52,359 nt of DNA from Akkermansia muciniphila (GTDB taxonomy: Bacteria > Verrucomicrobiota > Verrucomicrobiia > Limisphaerales > SXTU01), in contig CAMCFN010000026.1 of NCBI GenBank assembly GCA_945874145.1, positions 1 to 52,359 of the forward strand, given 5' to 3'. The notes below the pieces were generated by a model. That model made no database searches and was not told the origin of the DNA. It was given only the letters and a program-made list of their open reading frames with translations. A program made the position numbers and the translations under genes. Of this stretch, positions 1 through 8,106 are shown one piece after another. Each line of letters begins with the position of its first letter. Position 1 is the first letter of the stretch.

Positions 1-240
1 GCTACGCTCCGGCCTCCGCAAGCCCTCGCCCCTGGGACGGTGCCAGCCACCAAACCACCAGTCCCCTTTTGAACTCGCAGCCGTCCCCTTTTGTTCCCGC
101 CCCGACAGGAAATTCCCCGGTCCTCAAAGTGTCGGCACGACTTGACCCCGCCTCTAACGGGACGCGGAAGCGGCCTGGTGGCCGCGCCCCGGGGCGGCTT
201 GCTTGCCAGCCCCGGCGGCGTGCCCTTACGCTGCGGGCCA
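1..240. other. Region upstream of the LptF/LptG gene, no gene seen
   Basis: No convincing gene lies here. Open frames run through both strands, but they are arginine-, proline- and alanine-rich low-complexity translations of GC-rich DNA and match no family I know. One extends the downstream permease frame back to position 91, but that adds 50 residues with no place in the family. The part at 167-195 is a copy of a dispersed repeat listed separately. Confidence 0.5.
167..195 (+). repeat. Dispersed intergenic repeat, partial copy
   Basis: The stretch beginning GAAGCGGCCTG and ending CGCGCCCCGGGGC closely matches 7192-7220 and is similar to 24945-24972. All three copies lie in intergenic DNA upstream of plus-strand genes. 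The core GCGGCCTGRWGGCCGC is close to an inverted repeat, so it could form a short hairpin. This copy lacks the second block, CGTTTACGCCGCTTCAC, found about 50 bp upstream in the other two. Confidence 0.55.
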
Positions 241-1362
241 ATGCGCCTGCTCGACCGCTATTTGCTGCGCGAGTTGATGGTCCCGCTGCTTTACTGCCTG
301 GGGGGCTTTTTCATCTTCTTCGTGTCAGCGGACTTGATGAACGAGCTGCCCATGTTGCAAGGGCGCGGGCTGACCGGGCGCGACATCGCGGAGTTCTACC
401 TCTACAAATCGCCGGAGATGCTGCCCACGGTGCTGCCCATGGGCTTGCTGCTGGCGCTGCTCTACGCGCTGGCCCAACATGCCAAGCACCACGAGTTGAT
501 CGCCATCCGGGCGGCGGGCGTGAGCTTGTGGCGGCTGGCCGCGCCTTACCTAGGGGTGGGGCTGTTGTTTAGCCTCTTGCTGTTCGTCAGCAGCGAGTTC
601 CTCGGACCGAACGGGCAGGAAGCGGCGGAGGCCGTGCTAAACCGCCACCAGACCCAGCCTGAGCAGCAGACCGAACTGCAATGGCATCGCAACTTGAACT
701 TCCACAACGATGTGGCCGGACGCTCCTGGAAGATTGGCGCCTACGGCCTCTATGTGCACGAGATGCTCCGGGTGAACGTGGAGTGGACCGGGCCCGACCG
801 CATGCGGCGCGTGCTCTTCGCCGAGCGGGCCGCCTATCGGGATGGCGGCTGGCATTTTACGAACGCGCTCTACTTCACCTACGAGCCGCCCAACCTCGAC
901 TTCCCCGTGCGCACGCACACCAACTACATCAGCTTTCCCGAGTTCGACGAAACCCCCCGGCTCATCAAAAGCGAGATCAAGGTCAGCTCGCTCAGCGCGT
1001 TGAAGGCGGCGAAGAAGCTGCGCCTCAGCCTCGCGGAGATTCTGGACTACCAGCGGCTCCATCCGCACCTGACCGGCTCCAAGGCCGACGAGTTGAGCAC
1101 GCAATTCCACGGACGGCTGGCTGCCCCCCTGACCTGCCTCGTCGTGGTGCTGCTGGCGCTGCCCTTCGGAGCCGCGCCGGGCCGGCGCAATGTGGCCATC
1201 GGCGTCGCGGTGAGCATCGGCGTCGGGTTCGCTTTCTTCGTGTTGTCGCGGTTGTCGCTCGTGCTGGGCACCGGCGGGCATGTGCCCGGCTGGCTGGCCG
1301 GCTGGGGGCCTAATGCCATCTTTGCCGCCATCGGCTTCTGGTTGATCCGGCGGTTGCGCTGA
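241..1362 (+). CDS. LptF/LptG-family permease (YjgP/YjgQ)
   Basis: Predicted 373-residue inner-membrane protein of the YjgP/YjgQ family, the permease subunits of the LptB2FG transporter that extracts lipopolysaccharide from the inner membrane. The start at 241 gives the typical N-terminus MRLLDRYLLRELMVP followed at once by the first membrane helix. A second helix group covers about residues 60-130, a hydrophilic periplasmic domain about 135-285, and three C-terminal helices about 290-370, which is the family order. Whether it is LptF or LptG cannot be decided here, and no partner permease is adjacent. The stop overlaps the purine-rich ribosome binding site (GAGGAA) of the next gene, so the two are probably co-transcribed. 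The family call is firm; the subunit is open. Confidence 0.85.
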   Translation: MRLLDRYLLRELMVPLLYCLGGFFIFFVSADLMNELPMLQGRGLTGRDIAEFYLYKSPEMLPTVLPMGLLLALLYALAQHAKHHELIAIRAAGVSLWRLAAPYLGVGLLFSLLLFVSSEFLGPNGQEAAEAVLNRHQTQPEQQTELQWHRNLNFHNDVAGRSWKIGAYGLYVHEMLRVNVEWTGPDRMRRVLFAERAAYRDGGWHFTNALYFTYEPPNLDFPVRTHTNYISFPEFDETPRLIKSEIKVSSLSALKAAKKLRLSLAEILDYQRLHPHLTGSKADELSTQFHGRLAAPLTCLVVVLLALPFGAAPGRRNVAIGVAVSIGVGFAFFVLSRLSLVLGTGGHVPGWLAGWGPNAIFAAIGFWLIRRLR

Positions 1363-1371
1363 GGAACCCGC

Positions 1372-3102
1372 ATGAAGGATGAACTCGAACAACTCCGGGC
1401 CCGCTGTGCGCGGCTCGAACTGCTGAACCAGGTCGGGCACGTCATCCACTCCACGCTCGATGCGCAGGAGGCGCTGCAACTCATCCTGCGCGAGGCGGTG
1501 CGGCTCATGCGCGCCGCCAGCGGTTCGGTCGTGCTGGTGAACCCCACCTCCCGCTACGTGGAAATCCACGCCTCCTATGGCCTGCCGCCGGAGCTGGCCG
1601 ACTGCCGGCTGCCCGTGGGCGTGGGCATCACTGGCTGGGTCGCGCGCACCGGCCAGCCCGCTCGCGTGGGCGATGTGACGCGCGATCCGCGCTACGTGCG
1701 CCTGCGCGCGGAAGTGCGGTCTGAACTCGCCGTGCCGCTGCTGCTCAACAACGAAGTGCGCGGCGTGCTGAACGTGGATGCCGACCGCATCGACGCCTTC
1801 ACGCCGGAAGACCAGACGTTGCTTCAGGAACTTGCGCTCCAGGCCGCACGAGTCATCCAGAACACCTGGCTTTATGAGCAGCTCCGCCTCAAGGCCCGGC
1901 TCTTCGAGTCGCTCGCCAGCGTGGGGCAGGCGATCAATTCCACGTTGAACCTCGCCGACGCCTTGCAGGTCATCACCCGTGAGGCCAGCCAGCTCATGGA
2001 TGCCCGCATGGCCTCCCTGCTGCTTTTGGACGAGTCCAAGGAGTGGCTGGAATTGCGCGCGAGCCATGGGGCTGGCCCCGATTACATAGCGCGCCCGCGC
2101 CTCAGCGTGGCCGAAAGCCTCGTTGGCAACGTGGTCCGCCGCCGCCGCCCGGTGCAGGACGAGAACGTTCAGACCTCGGGCCGTTACCAGAATGTGCGGC
2201 TGGCGCGGCAGGAAGGGCTGGTCGCACTCCTCAGCGTGCCGCTGCTCTTCGGCGGGCAGGTGCTGGGCGTGCTCAATGTTTATAAGGGTGAGCCGCATGT
2301 TTTCTCGAACGAGGAAGTCCGCATTCTCGCCGCGCTGGCCGAGCTGTCCGGCATCGCCATCGAGAAGGCGCGGCTCTACGAGCGCATCGTGGATGTCGAG
2401 GAGTTGCTCCGCCAGAACGAGCGCCTCTCCGCGCTGGGGCTGCTCGCCGCCGAGGTAGCGCACGAGATCCGCAACCCGCTGACGGTGATGAAAATGCTCT
2501 TCCACTCGCTCGACCTGAAGTTCCCGCCTGGCGATCCGCGCACGCAGGACACCAAGATCATGGGCGAGAAGATGGACCACTTGAACCGCGTCGTGGAGCA
2601 GGTGCTCGACTTCGCGCGCAGCACCGAGCCGCAGCTCGTGCCCGTGAACGTGAACCAACTCCTCGACGATCTGAGCCTGCTCACCCGCCACAAGCTCCGC
2701 CAGCAGCGGGTGGAGATTGTGCGCGACCTGGCCCCGCACCTGCCCGCCGTCCAGGCCGATGCCACCCAGTTGGAGCAGGCCTTTCTCAACCTCACGCTCA
2801 ATGCCGTGGAAGCCATGCCCAAGGGCGGTCGGCTCACCGTCACCACCCGCGTGATCCGGCAGCCGCGCACGCGTAAGGAGCCGACCCATGTGGTCATTGA
2901 ATTTACGGACACGGGCGCCGGCATGACCGAAGAGCAGCAGAAAAAGGCCTTCAGCTCGCTGCTGGCGACCACCAAGGCTAAGGGCACCGGGTTGGGGCTG
3001 GCGATCGTGGCCCGCGTGATCGAAACCCACCGGGGCGAAGTGAAGATTCAGTCCAAGCCCGGCGAGGGGACGACTTTTACCATCACGCTGCCGGTGGGGT
3101 GA
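1372..3102 (+). CDS. GAF-GAF sensor histidine kinase
   Basis: A 576-residue soluble histidine kinase. Two GAF domains (about residues 20-165 and 185-335) precede a HisKA dimerisation domain with the H-box AHEIRNPL (His364) and a HATPase_c domain with N-box NLTLNAVEAM, G1 box DTGAGM and G2 box GTGLGLAI. No membrane segment is visible, so it should sense a cytoplasmic ligand or redox/energy signal through the GAF domains. It starts 9 bp after the permease stop with a GAGGAA ribosome binding site overlapping that stop. No cognate response regulator is adjacent, so the output is unknown. The H-box with NPL fits the NtrB/ZraS type of kinase that often drives sigma54 regulators, but that is only a family tendency. 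Confidence 0.9.
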   Translation: MKDELEQLRARCARLELLNQVGHVIHSTLDAQEALQLILREAVRLMRAASGSVVLVNPTSRYVEIHASYGLPPELADCRLPVGVGITGWVARTGQPARVGDVTRDPRYVRLRAEVRSELAVPLLLNNEVRGVLNVDADRIDAFTPEDQTLLQELALQAARVIQNTWLYEQLRLKARLFESLASVGQAINSTLNLADALQVITREASQLMDARMASLLLLDESKEWLELRASHGAGPDYIARPRLSVAESLVGNVVRRRRPVQDENVQTSGRYQNVRLARQEGLVALLSVPLLFGGQVLGVLNVYKGEPHVFSNEEVRILAALAELSGIAIEKARLYERIVDVEELLRQNERLSALGLLAAEVAHEIRNPLTVMKMLFHSLDLKFPPGDPRTQDTKIMGEKMDHLNRVVEQVLDFARSTEPQLVPVNVNQLLDDLSLLTRHKLRQQRVEIVRDLAPHLPAVQADATQLEQAFLNLTLNAVEAMPKGGRLTVTTRVIRQPRTRKEPTHVVIEFTDTGAGMTEEQQKKAFSSLLATTKAKGTGLGLAIVARVIETHRGEVKIQSKPGEGTTFTITLPVG

Positions 3103-3145
3103 CACAGCGCGGCTATCGAAGTCGCCGCCCGTTCGTGTGAGACGA

Positions 3146-3164
3146 CGCAGGTTGGACACCTGCG
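3146..3164. repeat. Hairpin between convergent genes
   Basis: CGCAGGT and ACCTGCG form a perfect 7-bp stem around a 5-nt loop, between the ends of the kinase gene and clpX. There is no T-tract on either side, so I do not call it an intrinsic terminator. It resembles the short palindromic repeats scattered through the intergenic DNA of this window. Confidence 0.4.
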
Positions 3165-3175
3165 CTCCGGAAGAA

Positions 3176-4438
3176 TCAAGCTGCCGCCTGCGCGGGCTTG
3201 CGCTGGACCAGCGGCGGCGCTTCACCACGCACGATGGCGGCGGTAATCGTCACCTTCTCCACATCGTCCGCGCCAGGGATGTCATACATCACGTCAAGCA
3301 TCAGCTTTTCCAGCAACGCCCGGAGCGCGCGCGCACCAGTGCCCTTCTTGATGGCTTGCGCGGCAAGTTCACGCAGCGCATCGGGCGTGATTTCCAAGGC
3401 CACATCCTCCATCCACAGCAGCTTGCTAAACTGTTTCACCAGCGCGTTGCGCGGCTCGGTGAGGATGCTGATCAACTGCTCCTCGGTCAGCTCCTCCAGC
3501 ACCGTGACCATCGGCAGGCGGCCAATCAGCTCCGGGATGTAGCCAAATGCCAGCAAGTCCTCCGGCTCGACTTTCGCGAGCACTTCACGCTTCTCGACGG
3601 AGCTGAGCGTGTTTTGCGCCGCGCTGAAGCCCATCACGCGGTTGCCCAGCCGGCGCTGAATCACCTTGTCCAGCCCGACAAACGCGCCGCCGCAGATGAA
3701 CAGGATGTTGGTGGTGTCCACCTTGATGTATTCCTGATGCGGATGCTTGCGACCGCCGGCGGGCGGGACGTTGCAGACGGTGCCTTCGAGCATTTTGAGC
3801 AGCGCCTGCTGCACGCCCTCGCCGGACACGTCGCGGGTTATGGAGACGTTGTCCGTCTTGCGCGCAATCTTGTCGATCTCGTCCACGTAAATGATGCCGA
3901 CCTGCGCGCGGCCAACGTCGTAGTCGGCGGCTTGAAGCAGGCGCAGGATGATGTTCTCCACGTCCTCGCCCACGTAACCGGCCTCGGTTAGCGTGGTGGC
4001 GTCGGCGATGGCGAAGGGCACATCGAGAATGCGCGCCAGCGTGCGGGCGAGCAGGGTCTTGCCGCAGCCGGTGGGGCCGATGACGAGAATGTTGCTCTTC
4101 TCAATCTCCACGTCGGCATGCCGGGCGTCGGCCGCGCCTTTCTGAGCGTGGATGATACGCTTGTAGTGGTTGTGGACGGCGACCGCGAGCGTCCGCTTGG
4201 CGTGCTCCTGCCCGATGCAGTGCTGGTCCAGCTCGCGCTTTATGGCCGCCGGCTTGGGGACTTTGAGCTTGGGCGTGGTGCGCTTGGTGTCCGCCGCAAG
4301 TTCCTTGTCCAGCACGCCCTTGCAGACGTGGATGCAGTTGTCGCAGATATAGACCCCGGGACCGGCGATGAGCTTCTTCACCTCGGCGTGGGATTTGCCG
4401 CAGAAGGAGCAGAGCGTGAGATTGTGCGGGCGAGCCAC
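3176..4438 (-). CDS. clpX: ATP-dependent protease ATP-binding subunit ClpX
   Basis: A 420-residue AAA+ unfoldase that recognises tagged substrates and feeds them to ClpP. The N-terminal zinc-binding domain has Cys10, Cys13, Cys32 and Cys35. Walker A is GPTGCGKT, the pore loop GYVGEDVE, Walker B YVDEIDK, and the RKH substrate loop is present in [10 protein letters not shown]. Length and domain order are normal. The start is GTG at 4438, giving [10 protein letters not shown] just before the zinc finger. It lies 34 bp downstream of clpP on the same strand, the usual clpP-clpX order, so they form an operon. The trigger factor gene (tig) that often precedes this pair is not here. Confidence 0.97.
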   Translation of the reverse strand: MARPHNLTLCSFCGKSHAEVKKLIAGPGVYICDNCIHVCKGVLDKELAADTKRTTPKLKVPKPAAIKRELDQHCIGQEHAKRTLAVAVHNHYKRIIHAQKGAADARHADVEIEKSNILVIGPTGCGKTLLARTLARILDVPFAIADATTLTEAGYVGEDVENIILRLLQAADYDVGRAQVGIIYVDEIDKIARKTDNVSITRDVSGEGVQQALLKMLEGTVCNVPPAGGRKHPHQEYIKVDTTNILFICGGAFVGLDKVIQRRLGNRVMGFSAAQNTLSSVEKREVLAKVEPEDLLAFGYIPELIGRLPMVTVLEELTEEQLISILTEPRNALVKQFSKLLWMEDVALEITPDALRELAAQAIKKGTGARALRALLEKLMLDVMYDIPGADDVEKVTITAAIVRGEAPPLVQRKPAQAAA

Positions 4439-4472
4439 GAGAGGAAATTATGAAGTGGGAAGGATGAAGTGC

Positions 4473-5114
4473 CTATGCGGCCACGTTGCTCTTCTCGGGC
4501 AGGCCGGGAACGTCCTTTCGCGAGGCAACCACTTCGTCCACGAGGCCGAACGCCTTGGCTTCCTCGGAGGACATGAAGTTGTCGCGGTCGCAGGCCTTCT
4601 CGACGACCTCGATGGTCTGCCCGGTGTGCTTGGCGATGATGGCGTTCAGGCGTTGCTTGAGCTTGAGCATGTATTTGACGCGGATTTCCACGTCGCTGGC
4701 CTGGCCTTCCGCGCCGCCGAGCACCTGATGAATCATGATGTTCGCGTTGGGCAGCGCGTGACGCTTGCCTTTCGTGCCGCCGCAGAGCAGGACCGCGCCC
4801 ATGCTGGCGGCTTGGCCGATGCAGTAGGTGTTCACGTCGCAGGTCATGAACTGCATCGTGTCGTAAATGGCGAGGCCCGCCGTGACGCTGCCACCGGGCG
4901 AGTTGATGTAGAGATGAATGTCCTTCTTCGGGTCGTTCATCTGGAGGAAGAGGAGCTGCGCGATGATGACGTTGGCCACCATGTCATCCACGGGTGTGCC
5001 GAGGAAGACGATGCGGTCAATCAGCAGCCGCGAGTAGATGTCGTAGCCGCGCTCGCCGCGACCGGTCTGCTCCACGACCATCGGCACCAGTAAGCTGTTT
5101 TTTGGATCGTTCAT
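4473..5114 (-). CDS. clpP: ATP-dependent Clp protease proteolytic subunit ClpP
   Basis: A 213-residue serine peptidase that forms the double-ring chamber of the Clp protease. The catalytic triad is visible: Ser104 in [11 protein letters not shown], His129 in NIMIHQ and Asp178 in the DRDNF segment. The substrate-binding and oxyanion segment NSPGGSV is also present. Length and start (ATG at 5114, [13 protein letters not shown]) match the family, which is often processed after a short propeptide. It is the first gene of a clpP-clpX operon. Confidence 0.97.
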   Translation of the reverse strand: MNDPKNSLLVPMVVEQTGRGERGYDIYSRLLIDRIVFLGTPVDDMVANVIIAQLLFLQMNDPKKDIHLYINSPGGSVTAGLAIYDTMQFMTCDVNTYCIGQAASMGAVLLCGGTKGKRHALPNANIMIHQVLGGAEGQASDVEIRVKYMLKLKQRLNAIIAKHTGQTIEVVEKACDRDNFMSSEEAKAFGLVDEVVASRKDVPGLPEKSNVAA

Positions 5115-5165
5115 TTAAGGGGCGGACGGTAACGCCCGACCGGGTGGAGCGCAAGGGTGGCTGAA

Positions 5166-5804
5166 TCAAAACGCCAGTTGCACCACGCGCTCCTGCAACT
5201 GCGCCGTCCACCGACTGAGAAAGCTGAATGTTCGGTAAAGCTGCTCCAACCGCGCCAGCGGCAACGCAGCCCGCCGTGCCTCCAGCTCAGCGGGAGCCGC
5301 CGTCCATGTCTCGTTCATCGCCTGCACCTGCGATTCCAACTCGCCGCGCTTGGCATTGAGCCGCGTTTGCAGCGCGTTGATTTGGTTCGTCCAGTCCATT
5401 GCGCGCTGGAACATCTTCACCTTGAGCAACGGCGAGCTGGCGCGGCCCTTCTCCAGCAAGAAGAAATCCACGTCGCGGCACAGGCGACCCACCTCGAAGA
5501 ACAAGTCGGTAAGTTCGACGGGCGTGGACTGGATGTTCCCCGGCTTCGCACCGGACTCCAGTTCTAGCAGGTGTTGCAATCGGTCCTTCGGCTCCCGCAG
5601 CGTGTTGAACGCGGCGTTCAGCGCGGTGTAACGCTCCTGCGCGGCGGCGCGCTCGGCTTCGGGTGCGCTGTGGACACGGTCGGGATGAACCTCGGCGGAG
5701 CGGGTGTGGAACTTGGTCTTGAGCGCAACGACATCCAGCCACGGACGGCGCGGCTCGTCGAGCAGGGCGAAGTAGTCGGTCACGCGCTGAAACTCTCGCC
5801 GCAC
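5166..5804 (-). CDS. hscB: HscB-like J-domain co-chaperone of Fe-S cluster assembly
   Basis: A 212-residue protein with an N-terminal J-domain (about residues 8-85) carrying the HPD motif that stimulates Hsp70 ATPase (VHPDRV). A helical C-terminal region (about 105-205) corresponds to the scaffold-binding domain of HscB. The typical HscB start is seen in DYFALLDEPRRPWLD. Its start lies inside the 3' end of the upstream Fe-S carrier gene (25-bp overlap), so the two are translationally linked, and that pairing supports a role in Fe-S delivery rather than general DnaJ work. The Hsp70 partner HscA and the scaffold IscU are not in this window. Confidence 0.88.
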   Translation of the reverse strand: MRREFQRVTDYFALLDEPRRPWLDVVALKTKFHTRSAEVHPDRVHSAPEAERAAAQERYTALNAAFNTLREPKDRLQHLLELESGAKPGNIQSTPVELTDLFFEVGRLCRDVDFFLLEKGRASSPLLKVKMFQRAMDWTNQINALQTRLNAKRGELESQVQAMNETWTAAPAELEARRAALPLARLEQLYRTFSFLSRWTAQLQERVVQLAF

Positions 5805-6172
5805 GAGCAGCTCGTCGCGGCGTTGGGATTCGTCACCTTGAAGCCGCCGTCGGTCAGCGCCTCCACGTAGTCCAGCTCGCTGCCGGTCACGTAAAGCGCG
5901 CTCTTCGGGTCCACGACCACCTTCACGCCCGCGCTCTCGACGAGGAAGTCGCGGTTCTGCGGGCGGTCTTGCAGGTCCATCTTGTATTGCAGACCAGAGC
6001 AGCCGCCGCCGATGACGGCCACGCGCAGCACGCCCGCGGGCCGGCCTTGCTTGGTCAGCAACGTGGAAACCTTCTTCGCGGCGTTGGCGGTGAGCTTGAT
6101 GAGCCGCTCGTCACCCACGCGGAAACTCGGTTGGGCATTCGTCGCGGTTGTCGTTGCAGTTCCAGCCATCAT
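5780..6172 (-). CDS. IscA/ErpA-type A-type Fe-S carrier protein
   Basis: A 130-residue HesB/IscA-family protein. The three conserved cysteines that bind iron or a Fe-S cluster are present in GGGCSGLQY and in the C-terminal CSCGESF. A non-conserved, threonine-rich N-terminal tail of about 20 residues precedes the domain. Two adjacent ATG codons (6172 and 6169) could serve as start. The gene overlaps hscB by 25 bp and is the upstream partner of a two-gene Fe-S unit. It could act like IscA, SufA or ErpA; sequence alone does not separate them. Confidence 0.93.
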   Translation of the reverse strand: MMAGTATTTATNAQPSFRVGDERLIKLTANAAKKVSTLLTKQGRPAGVLRVAVIGGGCSGLQYKMDLQDRPQNRDFLVESAGVKVVVDPKSALYVTGSELDYVEALTDGGFKVTNPNAATSCSCGESFSA

Positions 6173-6234
6173 AGGACGTGAAGGTATCGGCGCGACTGTT
6201 GGGCGTCAATCAATGCACCTCCCGGGCGGAAGTG

Positions 6235-6987
6235 TTATCGCAGTTCGATTCCCACCGGACAATGGTCGCTGCCCGTCACGTCCTTGCGGATGAAGGCGGA
6301 CTTGAGCTTGGGCCGGAGCGCGGCGCTGAGGAGGAAGTAATCCAGCCGCCACCCAACGTTCCGCGCGCGCGCGCCGCCCATCGGACTCCACCAAGTGTAA
6401 TGCCCGCCGCCCTTTTCGAATTCGCGGAACGTGTCCACAAAACCCGCGTCCACGAAGGCGTCGAAGCCCGCGCGCTCCTCGGGCGTGAAGCCGTGGTTCT
6501 TCACGTTGGCCTTTGGATTCGCGAGGTCGATTTCCGTGTGTGCCACGTTCAAGTCGCCGCACCAGATGACGGGCTTGGCCTGCTCCAGCTTCTTGAGGTA
6601 GGCGAGAAAGTCCTTGTCCCACTGCTGGCGATACGGCAGGCGCGTCAGTTCGCGTTTCGAGTTCGGCACATAGACGTTCACGAGGAAGAAGCCCGGATAC
6701 TCGGCGGTGATGACGCGGCCTTCGCGGTCGTGCTCGGCGATGCCGAAGTGGTTGTTGACCTGGAGCGGGCGCTCTTTGGTGAAAACTGCCGTGCCGCTAT
6801 AACCCTTCTTCTCGGCGCTGTTCCAATAAGACGTGTAGTCCGCCGGCCAGAGCTGCTCGACATCATCCGGCGTGCATTTGGTTTCCTGTAGGCAAAGCAC
6901 GTCCGGCGCTTCGTCGGCGAGGTAGGCCAGGAAATTCTTCTTCAGCACGGCACGTAGGCCGTTGACGTTCCAAGAAATCAGCTTCAC
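6235..6987 (-). CDS. xthA: Exodeoxyribonuclease III / AP endonuclease
   Basis: About 250 residues of the ExoIII (Xth) family, which cleaves DNA at abasic sites and degrades 3' ends in base excision repair. The motifs are WNVNGLR, the metal-binding glutamate in LQETK, YVPNS, GDLNVAH, YTWWS, GWRLDYF and the catalytic histidine in GSDHCPVG at the C-terminus. I prefer GTG at 6987 as start (MKLISWNVNG), the usual family start; a TTG two codons upstream is also possible. It is on the same strand as the Fe-S genes but separated by about 60 bp, so it may have its own transcription unit. Confidence 0.93.
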   Translation of the reverse strand: MKLISWNVNGLRAVLKKNFLAYLADEAPDVLCLQETKCTPDDVEQLWPADYTSYWNSAEKKGYSGTAVFTKERPLQVNNHFGIAEHDREGRVITAEYPGFFLVNVYVPNSKRELTRLPYRQQWDKDFLAYLKKLEQAKPVIWCGDLNVAHTEIDLANPKANVKNHGFTPEERAGFDAFVDAGFVDTFREFEKGGGHYTWWSPMGGARARNVGWRLDYFLLSAALRPKLKSAFIRKDVTGSDHCPVGIELR

Positions 6988-7099
6988 CCGCAAAGGGTAG
7001 CCAATGGCTGGCAGGTGCCAAGCCCGTAGCGCGGCAAGGGGTTTCGCTCAGATTCGTGGAGCCGAAGGAGAGGTTCGGATGCATCGTTTAGATGGCACT

Positions 7100-7220
7100 C
7101 GAACGCAACAGGGCCGGGGCTCAACGTTTACGCCGCTTCACGGTGCGTCCGTCCGCAGGTCAGTCGGGTTGTCCTAACCTGTTCGGATGCTGAAGCGACC
7201 TGAAGGCCGCGCCCCGGGGC
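7100..7220 (+). repeat. Dispersed intergenic repeat, full copy
   Basis: The 320 bp between exonuclease III and rplU hold no gene. Two blocks, CGTTTACGCCGCTTCAC at 7125-7141 and the GAAGCG...GGGGC block at 7192-7220, recur in the same order and with the same 50-bp spacing at 24879-24972. The second block alone recurs at 167-195. At 7100-7119 the 20-mer CGAACGCAACAGGGCCGGGG recurs exactly, in inverted orientation, between pgi and folP. It looks like a composite of dispersed non-coding repeats. Confidence 0.65.
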
Positions 7221-7262
7221 ATGCGGCTTATGCCCCAAGGAGCGCTTGGCTGAAATGGGCTG

Positions 7263-7291
7263 TTGACACCCTTCCGCCTTTCTGGTCCTAT
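7263..7291 (+). promoter_or_regulatory. Sigma70-type promoter of rplU-rpmA
   Basis: TTGACA at 7263-7268 and TCCTAT at 7286-7291 are separated by 17 bp and lie about 25 bp before the rplU start. The -35 box is a perfect match to the consensus. The leader would be short, which leaves little room for classical L21 autoregulation. Confidence 0.6.
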
Positions 7292-7315
7292 GCGCGTCCC
7301 TTTTTGGGACAAATT

Positions 7316-7627
7316 ATGTATGCAGTCTTAGAAGCGTGCGGAAAACAGTATCGTGTCATTGCGGGCGACACCTTGGAAGTGGATCGGCTCGCCGTGGAAG
7401 CCGGCCAGACCGTTACTTTCGATCGCGTGTTGCTCCTCAATGCGGATGGCAAACTTACGGTCGGTAACCCGACGGTCGCCTCCGCAAGTGTGGTGGCCGA
7501 CGTGGTGGAGCATAAGCGGGGCAAGAAGGTCATCGCCTTCAAGATGAAGCGCCGCAAGGGCTACCATCGCACGGTGGGTCATCGGCAGGACCTCACCGTC
7601 ATCAAAATCAAAGAAATCAAAGCTTAA
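7316..7627 (+). CDS. rplU: 50S ribosomal protein L21
   Basis: A 103-residue ribosomal protein L21 of normal length, starting MYAVLEACGKQYRV and ending with the RNA-binding segment KMKRRKGYHRTVGHRQ followed by the conserved TVIKIKEI. The start at 7316 is chosen because the family begins at this methionine; an in-frame extension upstream runs through promoter and repeat DNA. It is followed 44 bp later by rpmA, the universal rplU-rpmA pair. Confidence 0.97.
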   Translation: MYAVLEACGKQYRVIAGDTLEVDRLAVEAGQTVTFDRVLLLNADGKLTVGNPTVASASVVADVVEHKRGKKVIAFKMKRRKGYHRTVGHRQDLTVIKIKEIKA

Positions 7628-7671
7628 CTTAAGCGCGCGGCTGGAACCCCAGCTCCGCCGGAAGGAAATTT

Positions 7672-7956
7672 ATGGCACATAAGAAAGGTCAAGGCAGTAG
7701 CCGCAACGGGCGCGATTCAAATTCCAAGCGCCGTGGCGTGAAGCGGTTTGGTGGCGAGTTCGTCTCCGCCGGCACCATCATCGTCCGTCAGGTTGGCTCC
7801 AAGTTTAACGCAGGGCAAAACGTCGGCACAGGCCGGGATTGGACCTTGTTTGCACTCGTGGATGGGCATGTAAAGTTCGAGAAGGCCAAGCGCCGCGTGA
7901 ACATCGTGCCCCCTGCCCCCGCCCCGGTGACTCCGGCGGTGGCGGCAACCAACTAA
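7672..7956 (+). CDS. rpmA: 50S ribosomal protein L27
   Basis: A 94-residue L27 with the conserved N-terminus [20 protein letters not shown], whose N-terminal tail reaches the peptidyl transferase centre. No N-terminal extension of the kind cleaved in Firmicutes is present. An alanine/proline-rich C-terminal tail of about 14 residues, after the conserved KRRVNIVP, is longer than usual. A clear ribosome binding site (GGAAGGA) lies upstream. A strong terminator follows, closing the rplU-rpmA unit. Confidence 0.97.
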   Translation: MAHKKGQGSSRNGRDSNSKRRGVKRFGGEFVSAGTIIVRQVGSKFNAGQNVGTGRDWTLFALVDGHVKFEKAKRRVNIVPPAPAPVTPAVAATN

Positions 7957-7978
7957 GCGCGTCCGCGCGCACATTTCC

Positions 7979-8010
7979 GGGCGAGGCTTGGGCCTCGCCC
8001 TTTTTGTTTT
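7979..8010 (+). terminator. Rho-independent terminator after rpmA
   Basis: GGGCGAGGC and GCCTCGCCC form a perfect 9-bp stem with a 4-nt loop, followed by TTTTTGTTTT. It lies 23 bp past the rpmA stop and separates the ribosomal protein genes from obg. Confidence 0.92.
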
Positions 8011-8106
8011 CCGGGTGAACGGACGGCTGGCAAGGCTGGGCTGGGTCGCTTGGGGCCATGAATTTCATGGGTGTTCGTCGTGGTCCATTAGTGGTCTCTT
8101 CGCTGT

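Noticed and set aside
3146..3164. A bidirectional terminator between the kinase gene and clpX
   Set aside because: The stem is good but there is no T-tract on either side.
637..3228. A very long open frame on the minus strand opposite the permease and kinase genes
   Set aside because: It is a shadow of GC-rich coding DNA. The plus-strand genes carry full domain motifs, and the antisense translation is His/Gln/Arg-rich with no family resemblance.
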